DNA of 64,000 nt from Roseateles depolymerans (GTDB lineage Bacteria; Pseudomonadota; Gammaproteobacteria; Burkholderiales; Burkholderiaceae_C): the NCBI RefSeq assembly GCF_003387155.1, contig NZ_QUMT01000003.1, positions 186,001 through 250,000 of the forward strand, written 5' to 3'. A program made the position numbers and the translations under genes. Below the pieces are notes generated by a model. The model was not told where the DNA came from. It ran no database searches and saw only the letters and a program-made list of their open reading frames with translations. Of this stretch, positions 25,286 to 33,511 are shown in pieces (the first letter of the stretch is position 1; each line of letters opens with the position of its first letter).

Positions 25286-26232
25286 CGCAGGCTTTCGATC
25301 ATCTGGTCCAGCTTGCCGGCATCGGCGGCAAACAGGCGGATGCCTTCGGCCAGTTTTTCGGTGGCCATGGCATCCTGGTTGAGGGCAAAGCGGAAGGCCG
25401 CTTCGTTGAACGAGACCTTGGGCAAATCCAGGGCCTTGGCGGCGTCGGCATCCAGGGCCTTGGCCAGGGGGGCGTCACTGGCCTGGAGCTGGGCCAGCAG
25501 GTCCGGACTGATGGTGAGCAGGTCGCAGCCGGCCAGTGCCTGGATCTGCCCGATGTTGCGGAAGCTGGCCCCCATCACCTCGGTGTTGATGCCCTGCTTC
25601 TTGAAGTAGTTGTAGATGGCGGCGACCGACTTGACGCCGGGGTCGTTCACGCCGGCATTGGCGGCTTCGTCCCACTGGCTGCCGGCCGACTTCTTGTACC
25701 AGTCGTAGATGCGGCCCACAAACGGGGAGATCAGCTGGATGCCGGACTCGCCGCAAGCCACCGCCTGGCAGAAGGAGAACAGCAGCGTCAGGTTGCAGTG
25801 GATGCCTTCACGCTCGAGTTCCCGGGCGGCCTGGATGCCTTCCCAGGTGGCGGCGATCTTGATCAGCACCCGGTCGCGCGGGATGCCCGCGGCTTCATAC
25901 AGGGCCATGATGCGGCGGGCGCGGGCCAGCGTGCCGACGGTGTCGAAACTCAGGCGGGCGTCCACTTCCGTGGAGACGCGGCCCGGCACCACCTTGAGGA
26001 TCTCCAGGCCAAAGGCCACCAGCACCTGGTCCACGATCAGGTCCAGCGCGTCCGTCTTGAAAGCGGCCACGGTGTTTTCGAGCAGATGGACATAGTCCGG
26101 CGACTGCACGGCCTTGAGGATGAGCGACGGGTTGGTCGTCGCATCTTGCGGCGTGAACTGCGCCAGTTGCTTGAAGTTGCCAGTGTCGGCCACCACGGTG
26201 GTGAAGGCCTTCAGTTGTTCGAGCTGGTTCAT
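25282..26232 (-). CDS. tal: Transaldolase
   Basis: Transaldolase moves a dihydroxyacetone unit between sugar phosphates in the non-oxidative pentose phosphate branch. The 316-residue product matches the TalB subfamily in length and shows [12 protein letters not shown] near the N-terminus, the Schiff-base Lys in [16 protein letters not shown] (about 130), and [16 protein letters not shown]. The start [14 protein letters not shown] at 26232 is chosen over a 20-residue extension. No Shine-Dalgarno is evident before it, which is odd next to well-marked neighbours. It is divergent from zwf across a 316-base spacer. Confidence 0.94.
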   Translation of the reverse strand: MNQLEQLKAFTTVVADTGNFKQLAQFTPQDATTNPSLILKAVQSPDYVHLLENTVAAFKTDALDLIVDQVLVAFGLEILKVVPGRVSTEVDARLSFDTVGTLARARRIMALYEAAGIPRDRVLIKIAATWEGIQAARELEREGIHCNLTLLFSFCQAVACGESGIQLISPFVGRIYDWYKKSAGSQWDEAANAGVNDPGVKSVAAIYNYFKKQGINTEVMGASFRNIGQIQALAGCDLLTISPDLLAQLQASDAPLAKALDADAAKALDLPKVSFNEAAFRFALNQDAMATEKLAEGIRLFAADAGKLDQMIESLR

Positions 26233-26548
26233 AGGGGGGCGCCCGGAGGCGGTCACAATCGGAGGGTTGAAGCCGGAGGCGGGGCGCGGCATGAGCCTTG
26301 CCCCTGTGCCCCCGTATTAGAACCTCTGCTGCAAGCTTCCCGGACGCTCGTCGCCCTCGAGTCCCCCGTTGTCGTGGAGGGCCCTCCCCAGAGGGAGACG
26401 CCTCCCCAGGATAGGCAGGAGAGCCCCTCCTGGAAACGACTTCAGGCGGATTGACCGTCCGAAGAAACTGCGGCATCATAATTCCGGTAACTTCGTTACA
26501 TCAAGACGTCAGCCAACTATCGCGCTCCTTCGCGGGAGTGCCGCGCAC
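26233..26548. other. Divergent tal / zwf regulatory spacer
   Basis: A 316-base region without a gene. It holds a zwf promoter candidate with TTGACC at 26451-26456 and CATAAT at 26477-26482 (a long spacer of 20), immediately followed by the HexR-type palindrome (26486-26500). A GC-rich stretch from about 26370 to 26430 has short self-complementary pieces (GGAGGGCCCTCC). On the minus strand TAATAC near 26315-26320 could be a tal -10, but no matching -35 was found. Confidence 0.5.
26486..26500. promoter_or_regulatory. Predicted HexR operator upstream of zwf
   Basis: GTAAC-TTC-GTTAC (26487-26499) is a perfect inverted repeat. Read on the minus strand the 15-mer is TGTAACGAAGTTACC, close to the published HexR consensus form TGTAAT-N3-ATTACA. 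It lies just downstream of the zwf -10 candidate, where a repressor would block transcription, and hexR itself is the next gene after zwf. This implies autoregulation and derepression by an Entner-Doudoroff intermediate, by analogy with known HexR. Confidence 0.65.
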
Positions 26549-27994
26549 ATGTCCTTTGATCTTGTCTTTTTTGGTGGCACCGGCGACCTGACCTGGCGCA
26601 AGCTCATGCCCGCCCTCTTCCAGGCTTTCCGGCACGGCAAGCTGCCCGAGAACGGCCGCATCCTGGCCGTGGCCCGCGACGAGATGCCGGATGAGCGTTA
26701 TCGCGAGTGGCTCAAGGAGCGTTTCCGCGAGGTGGAGGAAGGCAAGCGCCCCTCCGATGAAGAATTCGAACGGTTCGCGTCGCTGGTGCATTACCGGCGC
26801 ATGGACCTGTCCCAGCCCGACCACTACTCCCGGCTGAAGGACTGGCTGGGCGAGCGCAATGCCGACACGGTGGTGCTGTACCTGGCCACCAGCCCGCATC
26901 TGTTCACCCAGATCTGCGAGCAACTGGGCGCCGCCGGCCTGAACGGCCCGAAGGTGCGGGTGGTGCTGGAAAAGCCGCTGGGCCACGACCTGGCCAGTGC
27001 CCAGCAGATCAACCGGGTGGTGCGCAGCGTCTTCGACGAGACGCAGGCCTTCCGCATCGACCACTATCTGGGCAAGCCGTCGGTGCAGAACCTGATGGCG
27101 CTGCGTTTTGGCAATGCGCTGTTCGAGCCGCTGTGGCGCCGCGAGAGCATCTCCAACATCCAGATCACGCTGGCCGAGTCGCTGGGCGTGGGCACGCGCG
27201 GTCCGTTCTACGACAGCACCGGCGCGCTGCGCGACATGATCCAGAACCATGCGCTGCAACTGCTCACCATGATCGCCATGGAGGCACCGGCCAGCAATGA
27301 CGCCGACGCCATTCGCGATGAGAAGCTCAAGGTGCTGCGCGCGCTCAAGCCGTTCACGCCCGAGACCGTTTCCCGCGATGTGGTGCGCGGCCAGTACCGC
27401 GCCGGCACGGCAGGCGGCAAGTCAGTCCCCGGCTACCTGGAGGAAGGCAAGGTACCTCCCGGCAGCCACACCGAAACCTTCGTGGCCCTGCGCACCGAAG
27501 TGCAGAACTGGCGCTGGGCCGGTGTGCCCTTCTACCTGCGCACCGGCAAGCGCCTGGCGGCGCGGGACGCGCAGATCGTCATCAACTTCCGCCCGGTGCC
27601 GCATCCGATCTTCCCGGGGGGCAGCTGCCCCAACCGGCTGATCATCAAGCTGCAACCGGAGGATGGCCTGGAGCTCCAGCTGATGGCCGCCAAGGGCGGC
27701 TCCAGCACTGAGGCGCTGAGCCCGGTGTCGCTGGACCTGGACTTCGACAAGGCCTTCGCCGCCGACCGCGTGGGCGCCTACGAGCGTCTGCTGCTGGATG
27801 CGATCGCCGGCCGCCTCAACCTGTTCGTCCGCAGCGACGAGCAGGAGCAGGCCTGGAAGTGGGTCGAGCCCATCCTGAACTACTGGAAGAACGACAGCAC
27901 CGGCCCCCGCAGTTATGTGGCCGGCACCTGGGGCCCGCCGGCCGCCAGCGCCCTGGTGGCGCGCGACGGCCATTCGTGGATCGAAGAGTGCTGA
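26549..27994 (+). CDS. zwf: Glucose-6-phosphate 1-dehydrogenase
   Basis: Zwf oxidises glucose-6-phosphate to 6-phosphogluconolactone, reducing NADP+. The 481-residue product has the dinucleotide motif FFGGTGDLTWRKL (about 7-19), the EKPLGHD segment, and the catalytic RIDHYLGKPSVQN. The start at 26549 (MSFDLVFFGG), with GGGAG 13-17 bases upstream, is chosen over a 60-residue extension through the promoter. It is divergent from tal-pgi and followed 25 bases later by hexR. A predicted HexR palindrome lies 48 bases upstream of the start. Confidence 0.96.
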   Translation: MSFDLVFFGGTGDLTWRKLMPALFQAFRHGKLPENGRILAVARDEMPDERYREWLKERFREVEEGKRPSDEEFERFASLVHYRRMDLSQPDHYSRLKDWLGERNADTVVLYLATSPHLFTQICEQLGAAGLNGPKVRVVLEKPLGHDLASAQQINRVVRSVFDETQAFRIDHYLGKPSVQNLMALRFGNALFEPLWRRESISNIQITLAESLGVGTRGPFYDSTGALRDMIQNHALQLLTMIAMEAPASNDADAIRDEKLKVLRALKPFTPETVSRDVVRGQYRAGTAGGKSVPGYLEEGKVPPGSHTETFVALRTEVQNWRWAGVPFYLRTGKRLAARDAQIVINFRPVPHPIFPGGSCPNRLIIKLQPEDGLELQLMAAKGGSSTEALSPVSLDLDFDKAFAADRVGAYERLLLDAIAGRLNLFVRSDEQEQAWKWVEPILNYWKNDSTGPRSYVAGTWGPPAASALVARDGHSWIEEC

Positions 27995-28019
27995 GTCTCC
28001 TGCTGCGCGAGTGCCGTTC

Positions 28020-28886
28020 ATGAGCATGCTCGAACGCATCAAGGCGGCACTGCCCGCCCTGCCGCCGGCAGAGCAGCGGGTGGCCAAGCTGCTGCTGGCC
28101 GATCCACGGGCCTTCGCCAACCTGCCGGTGAGCGAGCTCGCCGACCGGTCCCATGTGAGCAAGCCCACCGTGGTGCGCTTTTGCCGCAGCGTCGGGTATG
28201 ACGGGCTGGCCGACTTCAAACTGAAGCTGGCCGGCAGCGTCAACGAAGGCGTGCCCTTCGTGCACCGCGCGGTGGACGAGGACGACAAGCCGGGGGATCT
28301 GATCGTCAAGGTGGTAGACAACGCGGTGGCAGCCCTGCTGCACTACCGCAATGACGCCGCCAGCCACGCCTTCGAGCGCGCCATCCTGGCGCTGACCGAG
28401 GCCGGACGGGACCACAAGCGCATCGAGTTCTACGGCGTCGGCAACTCCGGCATCGTGGCCATGGATGCGCAGCACAAGTTCTTCCGCCTGGGCGTCAACA
28501 CCTTTGCCTGCAGCGACGGCCACATCCAGTTGATGAGTGCCACCATGCTGGGCCCGGGTGACTGCGCGGTGATCATCTCCAACTCGGGTCGCAGCCGTGA
28601 CCTGATGGATGCTGCCGAGATCGCCCGCAAGAAGGGGGCGACCACCATCATCATCACGGCCAGCGGCTCGCCGCTGGCGCAGATGGGCCAGTTGCCCGGT
28701 CAGGTGCTGCTGGCCGTGGACCATCCGGAGGACTACGACCGCTACAGCCCGATGGTGTCGCGGCTGCTGCATCTGGTGGTGGTGGACGTGCTGACCACCG
28801 GCGTGGCGCTGCGGCTGGGCGAAAACCTGCGGCCGATGCTGCAGGAAATCAAGAAGAACCTGCGGAGCAAGCGCTACGCACAGTAG
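28020..28886 (+). CDS. hexR: HexR-type transcriptional regulator (RpiR family)
   Basis: An RpiR-family regulator of 288 residues: N-terminal helix-turn-helix (about 1-77, LADRSHVSKPTVVRFCRSVGYDGLADFK) and C-terminal SIS sugar-phosphate-binding domain (about 125-260, FYGVGNSGIVAMDAQHKF, ISNSGRSRDLMDAAEIA). HexR represses zwf, edd, eda and gap genes and is released by 2-keto-3-deoxy-6-phosphogluconate. The size, gene order zwf-hexR and the palindrome before zwf all fit HexR. The ATG at 28020 gives the standard MSMLERIKAALP start; a 35-residue extension inside zwf was rejected. Confidence 0.9.
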   Translation: MSMLERIKAALPALPPAEQRVAKLLLADPRAFANLPVSELADRSHVSKPTVVRFCRSVGYDGLADFKLKLAGSVNEGVPFVHRAVDEDDKPGDLIVKVVDNAVAALLHYRNDAASHAFERAILALTEAGRDHKRIEFYGVGNSGIVAMDAQHKFFRLGVNTFACSDGHIQLMSATMLGPGDCAVIISNSGRSRDLMDAAEIARKKGATTIIITASGSPLAQMGQLPGQVLLAVDHPEDYDRYSPMVSRLLHLVVVDVLTTGVALRLGENLRPMLQEIKKNLRSKRYAQ

Positions 28887-28903
28887 GCGGATCTTCCAAA
28901 AAC

Positions 28904-28929
28904 AAAACCGGGCCAAGGCCCGGTTTTTT
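28904..28929. terminator. Bidirectional intrinsic terminator, hexR / mlaB
   Basis: AAAACCGGGCC and GGCCCGG pair around an AA loop, followed by TTTTTT on the plus strand. The A-rich 5' flank supplies a U-run for the minus strand. It lies between the convergent ends of hexR and mlaB. Confidence 0.95.
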
Positions 28930-28945
28930 CATGCGCCGTGAAGGG

Positions 28946-29272
28946 TCAGGCGGCGAGGTCCGCTGCTGCAGGCGTTGCCGCAGCATCAGCCCAGAACAGC
29001 GACTCCAGCCCATACACGCGGGCCAGTTCGCGGAGCTGGCCCGGCGGCTGGAGCAGGTCCAGCTGCCAGCCGTTCTGCCCGCACATGCGCAGGGCGCTGA
29101 GCAACAGGCTCAGGGCAGCCGAATCAAAGTCGTTCAGGCCGCTGGCGTCCAGGCTGACGGACCGGCCGGCGGCATTGCCGACCTGCACCATCTCGGCCCG
29201 CAGCGCATCCTCGAGCTGAGCCCAGACCTGCGGCACGTTGTCCATGCGCAGGCGGGCAGGCAGCTTCAGCAT
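28946..29272 (-). CDS. mlaB: STAS-domain phospholipid transport protein MlaB
   Basis: MlaB is the small cytoplasmic STAS protein that stabilises the MlaF ATPase in the MlaFEDB complex. The 108-residue product has the STAS core with VSLDASGLNDFDSAALSLLLSALR (about 39-62), in which the D-S-A motif follows the usual D.S.L pattern. It ends in an Ala-rich tail. It is the last gene of the operon, 4 bases after mlaC, and is followed by a strong bidirectional terminator. Confidence 0.87.
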   Translation of the reverse strand: MLKLPARLRMDNVPQVWAQLEDALRAEMVQVGNAAGRSVSLDASGLNDFDSAALSLLLSALRMCGQNGWQLDLLQPPGQLRELARVYGLESLFWADAAATPAAADLAA

Positions 29273-29276
29273 GGCA

Positions 29277-29918
29277 TCAGCCCTTCTTAGGCGCCGAAGC
29301 GGCCGGCTTGGCGGCGTTGCGCTCAGCCAGCGCCTTGATCAGGCCGTCGATGCCGTTGGCATTGATTTCCTGGGCGAAGCTGTTGCGGTATTGGTCAGCC
29401 AGCCAGATGCCCAGCACGTTCACGTCATAGATCTTCCAGCCCGCGTCGGTCTTTTCCAGGCGGTAGTCCAGCTGGATCGGATCCCCACGGCCGCGGATCT
29501 CGGTCTTGACCACGACTTCGGTGTCTTCCGGCGAAGCACGCAGCGGCTTCAGGGCAATGGTCTGGTCCCGCACCTGGGTCAGGGCGCCGGCATAGGTGCG
29601 CACCAGCAGGGTCTTGAACTCGTCCTGCAGACGCTGCTTCTGCTCCGGCGAGGCCTGGCGCCAGAAGCGGCCGACCGCCGACGCGGTGATGCGCTGGAAG
29701 TCCACATGCGGCATGACCTTGGTGTCGACCAGCTGCATGATCTTGTTGACGTCGCCGCCCTGGATGGCCTTGTCGCTCTTGACCGCATCCAGCGTCTCGA
29801 CGGAGAGCTGGCGGATCAGTTGGTCAGGCGCGCTGGCATCAGCTGCGAACGCCGCCAGCGGGCTCACCGCTGCCACGGACAGGGCCAGCTTCAGCAGCAG
29901 TCGTTTGGTGGAAATCAT
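29277..29918 (-). CDS. mlaC: Periplasmic phospholipid-binding protein MlaC
   Basis: MlaC ferries phospholipids across the periplasm between MlaA at the outer membrane and MlaFEDB at the inner membrane. The 213-residue precursor has a Sec signal peptide (about 1-25, KRLLLKLALSVAAVSPLAAFA, cleavage near AFA-AD) and the Tol_Tol_Ttg2 fold, with HVDFQRITASAVGRFWRQASPEQKQRL and WKIYDVNVLGIWLADQYRNSF as signatures. The ATG at 29918 has AGAAAGGACA upstream on its strand; a longer frame would place the signal peptide internally. Confidence 0.92.
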   Translation of the reverse strand: MISTKRLLLKLALSVAAVSPLAAFAADASAPDQLIRQLSVETLDAVKSDKAIQGGDVNKIMQLVDTKVMPHVDFQRITASAVGRFWRQASPEQKQRLQDEFKTLLVRTYAGALTQVRDQTIALKPLRASPEDTEVVVKTEIRGRGDPIQLDYRLEKTDAGWKIYDVNVLGIWLADQYRNSFAQEINANGIDGLIKALAERNAAKPAASAPKKG

Positions 29919-29995
29919 GCTTGTCCTTTCTCTTTGGGCTGGGACCTGACTACAACGCGCCAGGTCCCTCATGGGTAGACCGGTGGAGCAGCCGC

Positions 29996-31084
29996 TCAGG
30001 GTTTGGCGGGCGCCTCGGCCGGCGTGATGACTTCGTAGTCGTCTTCCTCATCATCCGCGCTGCTGTGCGCCTTGATGTTGCGGCGCTGCAGATAGGCATC
30101 CCGCACGAAGGTGTATTTGTCCAGGGCAATGCCGTCGAGCATGTCGGTGACCTTCAGCAGGCCCGCCCGGGTATTGATGATCTGCAAGGCGCTGATGCCG
30201 AACTTGTACTCCCCTTCCTCGAACAGGTAGGCCGGGGAGTAGTAAATGTTGGCAGGCAGGGCCACGGAATCACGCAGCGACGACGGGCCCAGCAGCGGCC
30301 AGACGATGTACGGTCCGGTCTTGACACCCCAGTAGCCGAGCGTGCGGCCCAGGTCTTCCGAGGTCTTTTCCAGGCCGGCGGGCGTGGCAATGTCGATCAG
30401 GCCGCCCAGCCCCAGCACGCTGTTCACCGCCACGCGCATGGTCTGCTGCGCGCCGGTCTTCAGGCGTCCCTGCAGGAACAGGTTGACGGCCGACCAGGCG
30501 TCGGAGAAGTTGCCAAAGAAGTTGTCCACCGCCTGACGGGCCGGGGACGGCACCAGGTTGCTGTAGGCCGTGGCCACGGGGCGCAGCACGTTCTCGTCCA
30601 GCTTCTCGTTGAAGTTGAACACCTTGCGGTTCCAGCGCTCCCAGGGGTCCTGGCGATTGCGCACCCGAGGATTGGGCTGCGTGGGATCTGGTTCGGCGGC
30701 TTGCGCGACCTGACCCGCCTGACCGGCCGCGGCGGGCACTTGCGTGTCGCCGGTGGTCGCTGCGCTGGCGGCGTCGCCCGGCGCTGCGGCTGCGGCGGCG
30801 CTGGCAGCATCCGCACTGGCGGGGGCTGCACTGGGTTCTGCAGATGCACCCGAACCTGCCTCAGCGCCTGCTTCGGCTCCTGCTTCGGCTCCTTCGGCGA
30901 CTGCTTCTGCAACTGGGGTCGCGACAGCGATCTCAGTCCCGGTGACCAGGGCTGCACTGGCGCCTGCGGCCGTCTGCCCCAGGTCCTGCTCCGTGGTGGC
31001 CTGCGCCGACTGCGCGGCCAACGAGGCCAGCAGCGCCGCGCTCAAAAGCCCGGCACGCAGGCCGGACGTGGCGATCGATGTCAT
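29996..31084 (-). CDS. mlaA: MlaA/VacJ-family protein without a lipobox
   Basis: MlaA sits in the outer membrane and removes mislocalised phospholipids from the outer leaflet. The family domain covers about residues 145-340 (DPWERWNRKVFNFNEKLDENVLRPVA, PLLGPSSLRDSVALPANIYYSP). Two things are unusual. The protein has no cysteine at all, so the expected lipoprotein signal is missing, and a Sec type I cleavage after AQSAQA (about residue 29) is predicted instead. Also, about 110 residues of Ala/Glu/Gly/Thr-rich linker separate the signal from the domain, partly encoded by 12-bp repeats (30861-30896). The ATG overlaps the mlaD stop by 4 bases, so no alternative upstream start exists. Confidence 0.9.
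   Translation of the reverse strand: MTSIATSGLRAGLLSAALLASLAAQSAQATTEQDLGQTAAGASAALVTGTEIAVATPVAEAVAEGAEAGAEAGAEAGSGASAEPSAAPASADAASAAAAAAPGDAASAATTGDTQVPAAAGQAGQVAQAAEPDPTQPNPRVRNRQDPWERWNRKVFNFNEKLDENVLRPVATAYSNLVPSPARQAVDNFFGNFSDAWSAVNLFLQGRLKTGAQQTMRVAVNSVLGLGGLIDIATPAGLEKTSEDLGRTLGYWGVKTGPYIVWPLLGPSSLRDSVALPANIYYSPAYLFEEGEYKFGISALQIINTRAGLLKVTDMLDGIALDKYTFVRDAYLQRRNIKAHSSADDEEDDYEVITPAEAPAKP
30861..30896 (-). repeat. 12-bp coding repeats in the mlaA linker
   Basis: Three adjoining 12-base units (TCAGCGCCTGCT, TCGGCTCCTGCT, TCGGCTCCTTCG on the plus strand) encode the EAGA repeat of the MlaA linker. The frame is kept because the period is divisible by three. Confidence 0.6.
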
Positions 31085-31563
31085 TTGTTCTCTCCCGAAG
31101 AAGCATCGGCCGCCTTGTTGTAGAGGAATTGGCCAATGAGGTTTTCCAGAACGACCGCGGACTGGGTCTGCTTGATCATGTCGCCGGACGCCAGGTTCTT
31201 CTCGTCAGCGCCCGGCTCCAGGCCGATGTATTGCTCGCCCAGCAGGCCGGAGGTCAGGATCTTGGCGGAGCTGTCCTTGGGGAAGGCCACGCCCTGGTTC
31301 AGCTTCAGGACCACGCGGGCCTGGAAGCTCTTGTCGTCAAAGCTGATGGAGTCCACCCGGCCCACCACGACGCCGGCACTCTTGACGGCCGCACGGGGCT
31401 TGAGGCCACCGATGTTGTCGAACTTGGCGGTGACGGTGTAGGTGTCTTCCAGATTGAGGCTGAGCAGGTTGCCGGCCTTCAGGGCCAGGAACAGCAGGGC
31501 TGCGGCGCCGATCAGCACAAAGAAACCGACCCAGGCGTCATAACGTGAGGATTGCATCTGCAA
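31081..31563 (-). CDS. mlaD: MCE-domain phospholipid transport protein MlaD
   Basis: MlaD is anchored in the inner membrane and forms a hexameric MCE ring that passes lipid between MlaE and MlaC. The 160-residue product has one N-terminal membrane helix (about 11-30) and an MCE domain with YTVTAKFDNIGGLKPRAAVKSAGVVVGRV (about 42-70) and ILTSGLLGEQYIGLEPG. A second in-frame Met two codons in (31557) is an equally good start. It lies 60 bases after mlaE. Confidence 0.93.
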   Translation of the reverse strand: MQMQSSRYDAWVGFFVLIGAAALLFLALKAGNLLSLNLEDTYTVTAKFDNIGGLKPRAAVKSAGVVVGRVDSISFDDKSFQARVVLKLNQGVAFPKDSSAKILTSGLLGEQYIGLEPGADEKNLASGDMIKQTQSAVVLENLIGQFLYNKAADASSGENK

Positions 31564-31623
31564 CTCCGGATCAAATCGAAATCAAACGAACTCAAACAGC
31601 GAGCGGAGTGGACAGCCGGCCAC

Positions 31624-32412
31624 TCAGATCGAGAACATCATGGCGGTCAGCATGAAGTCCAGGGCCAGCACGGCCAGGGACGACATGACCACCGTCCGGG
31701 TGGTGGCCGCCGCCACGCCCTCGGGCGTGGGCTTGCAGGTATAGCCCTGCAGCAGCGCCACGAAGCTGACGGTGATGCCGAAGACCACGCTCTTGATGAC
31801 GCCGTTGCCCACATCGGCAAAGACGTCCACGCCGCCCTGCATCTGGGACCAGAACGAGCCGGCATCCACGCCGATCAAGGGCACCGCCACCAGCCATCCG
31901 CCGATGATGCCCACCGCCGAGAAAACGGCCGCCAGCAGGGGCATGGCGATGAAACCGCCCCAGAAACGGGGGGCCAGCACCCGCTGGATGGGGTCCACCG
32001 CCATCATTTCCATGGCGGTGAGGACTTCATCCGACTTCATGAGGCCGATTTCCGCCGTCAGCGACGTGCCTGCGCGGCCGGCGAACAGCAGCGCGGCCAC
32101 CACCGGACCCAGTTCGCGCACCAGGCTCAGCGCCACCAGCAGACCCACGGCTTCAGCGGAGCCATAACGCTGCAAGGTGTAATAGCCCTGCAGCGCCAGC
32201 ACGAAGCCCACGAACAGGCCGGACACACCGATGATGGACAGCGACCGGTTGCCCAGATAAAAGACCTGCTCCCGCACCAGCACGAAGCGGCGCAGGCAGC
32301 CGCCCAGGCCCAGCAGCAGCAGGCCCAGCAGCCGGGTGGAGGCGCCCCAGTCCACCAGTTTCAGACGCAGCCCGCGACCGATCGCGGCTGCTGCATTCGT
32401 CACCGCATTCAT
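31624..32412 (-). CDS. mlaE: Phospholipid ABC transporter permease MlaE
   Basis: MlaE is the permease subunit of the MlaFEDB complex. The 262-residue protein has five to six hydrophobic segments and the family signature LVRELGPVVAALLFAGRAGTSLTAEIGLMK, followed by the EMMAVDPIQRVLAPRFWGG coupling region. The start overlaps the mlaF stop by 4 bases. All usual features are present. Confidence 0.95.
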   Translation of the reverse strand: MNAVTNAAAAIGRGLRLKLVDWGASTRLLGLLLLGLGGCLRRFVLVREQVFYLGNRSLSIIGVSGLFVGFVLALQGYYTLQRYGSAEAVGLLVALSLVRELGPVVAALLFAGRAGTSLTAEIGLMKSDEVLTAMEMMAVDPIQRVLAPRFWGGFIAMPLLAAVFSAVGIIGGWLVAVPLIGVDAGSFWSQMQGGVDVFADVGNGVIKSVVFGITVSFVALLQGYTCKPTPEGVAAATTRTVVMSSLAVLALDFMLTAMMFSI

Positions 32413-33254
32413 GCGGTCTCCTCAGGTTCGGGCAGCCCGAAATCGTTCTGCATCGTCGGCGCCGGTTGATGGAAACGCACCGGTCCGTCCGGCTGCGCAT
32501 TCACGAACTGGCGCACCAGGGGGTCGTCGCTGGCCTTGAGCTCCTCCGGCGAGCCCTGGGCGACCACGCCGCCGTTGGCCACCATCACCACATGGTCGGC
32601 GATGGCGAAGGTCTCGTGCAGGTCGTGGGTGACGATGACGCTGGTCAGGCCCAGGGCGTCATTGAGATCGCGGATGAGCCGGGCGGTCACACCTAGCGAG
32701 ATCGGATCCAGCCCGGCGAAGGGCTCGTCGTACAGCACCAGGTCGGGGTCCAGCGCGATGGCGCGAGCCAGCGCCACCCGCCGCGCCATGCCGCCGGAGA
32801 TCTCGTTCGGCATGAGATCGCGGGCCCCGCGCAGACCGACGGCATTGAGCTTCATCAGCACCAGGTCCCGAATCATGGCCTCCGACAAACGGGTGTGTTC
32901 CCGCAGCGGAAAGGCCACGTTCTCGAACACGCTGAGGTCGCTGAACAGTGCACCAAACTGGAACAGCATGCCCATGCGTCGCCGCTGGGCGTAGAGCTGG
33001 TCCTGCTTCATCGGTGCCAGGTCCTGCCCGTCAAAGAGCACCTGACCGGAGATCGGCTTGAGCTGACGCGTCAGCAGCCGAAGCAAGGTGGTCTTGCCGC
33101 CGCCGGACGAGCCGATCAGCGCCAACACCTTGCCGCGAGCAAGGCTCAGATTGACGTTGCTCAGGATGATGCGATCTGCATATCCGCAGGTCACATCCCT
33201 AACTTCAATCAGAGGACCGGCTGGAGTGGTGGGATGGGGATCGGTGAATGCCAT
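32409..33254 (-). CDS. mlaF: Phospholipid ABC transporter ATP-binding protein MlaF
   Basis: MlaF is the ATPase of the Mla system. The 281-residue product shows Walker A GSSGGGKTT (about 48-56), the Q-loop in MGMLFQFGALFSDLSV, the signature ISGGMARRVALARAIA, Walker B DLVLYDEPFAGLDP and the H-loop VTHDLHE. It is the first gene of mlaFEDACB, read away from the pilE operon. The C-terminal tail after the ABC domain is about 30 residues, the region that contacts MlaB or a neighbouring MlaF in characterised systems. Confidence 0.95.
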   Translation of the reverse strand: MAFTDPHPTTPAGPLIEVRDVTCGYADRIILSNVNLSLARGKVLALIGSSGGGKTTLLRLLTRQLKPISGQVLFDGQDLAPMKQDQLYAQRRRMGMLFQFGALFSDLSVFENVAFPLREHTRLSEAMIRDLVLMKLNAVGLRGARDLMPNEISGGMARRVALARAIALDPDLVLYDEPFAGLDPISLGVTARLIRDLNDALGLTSVIVTHDLHETFAIADHVVMVANGGVVAQGSPEELKASDDPLVRQFVNAQPDGPVRFHQPAPTMQNDFGLPEPEETA

Positions 33255-33396
33255 TGTCGATGAGTTCGGCGGACGAGCGTCCGACCGGGAGCCGGGATCA
33301 TAGGGTAAAGCCCGGATTGATGCCGGAGCTCATCTGGGGCGCGGAGGAATTGCGACAGTCGCGCAAAGGCACTTGACGCGGCCCCTTCGGAGGAGT

Positions 33397-33412
33397 TGTG
33401 ACGAAGTTCACA
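33397..33412. promoter_or_regulatory. CRP/Vfr-type operator upstream of pilE
   Basis: TGTGA-CGAAGT-TCACA is an exact match to the symmetric CRP half-site consensus with 6-base spacing. It lies in the 257-base divergent spacer between mlaF and pilE, centred about 92 bases upstream of the transcription start expected from the GATAAT box at 33484-33489, a permitted class I spacing. Whether a CRP/Vfr homologue binds is inference. Confidence 0.55.
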
Positions 33413-33483
33413 GTTCACGCCCCCCATAAGACGGGCGGAACCCGAGGCGCGATGAGCGGCCTCGCCTTCATCATGTCGCTGTC

Positions 33484-33489
33484 GATAAT
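33484..33489 (+). promoter_or_regulatory. -10-like element for the minor pilin operon
   Basis: GATAAT, 22 bases before the pilE ATG, with no recognisable -35 at 16-18 bases. A poor -35 is consistent with an activator-dependent promoter, and the CRP-type site lies further upstream. AGGAG (33501-33505) is the ribosome binding site. Confidence 0.4.
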
Positions 33490-33511
33490 TTCCCCCTAAC
33501 AGGAGTGATAA

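Noticed and set aside
28904-28929. Small RNA gene between hexR and mlaB
   Set aside because: The structure is fully explained as a bidirectional terminator of two convergent genes.
33370-33385. Sigma-54 promoter before pilE
   Set aside because: GGCAC is followed 10 bases later by GG rather than GC, and the TTGC half is missing.
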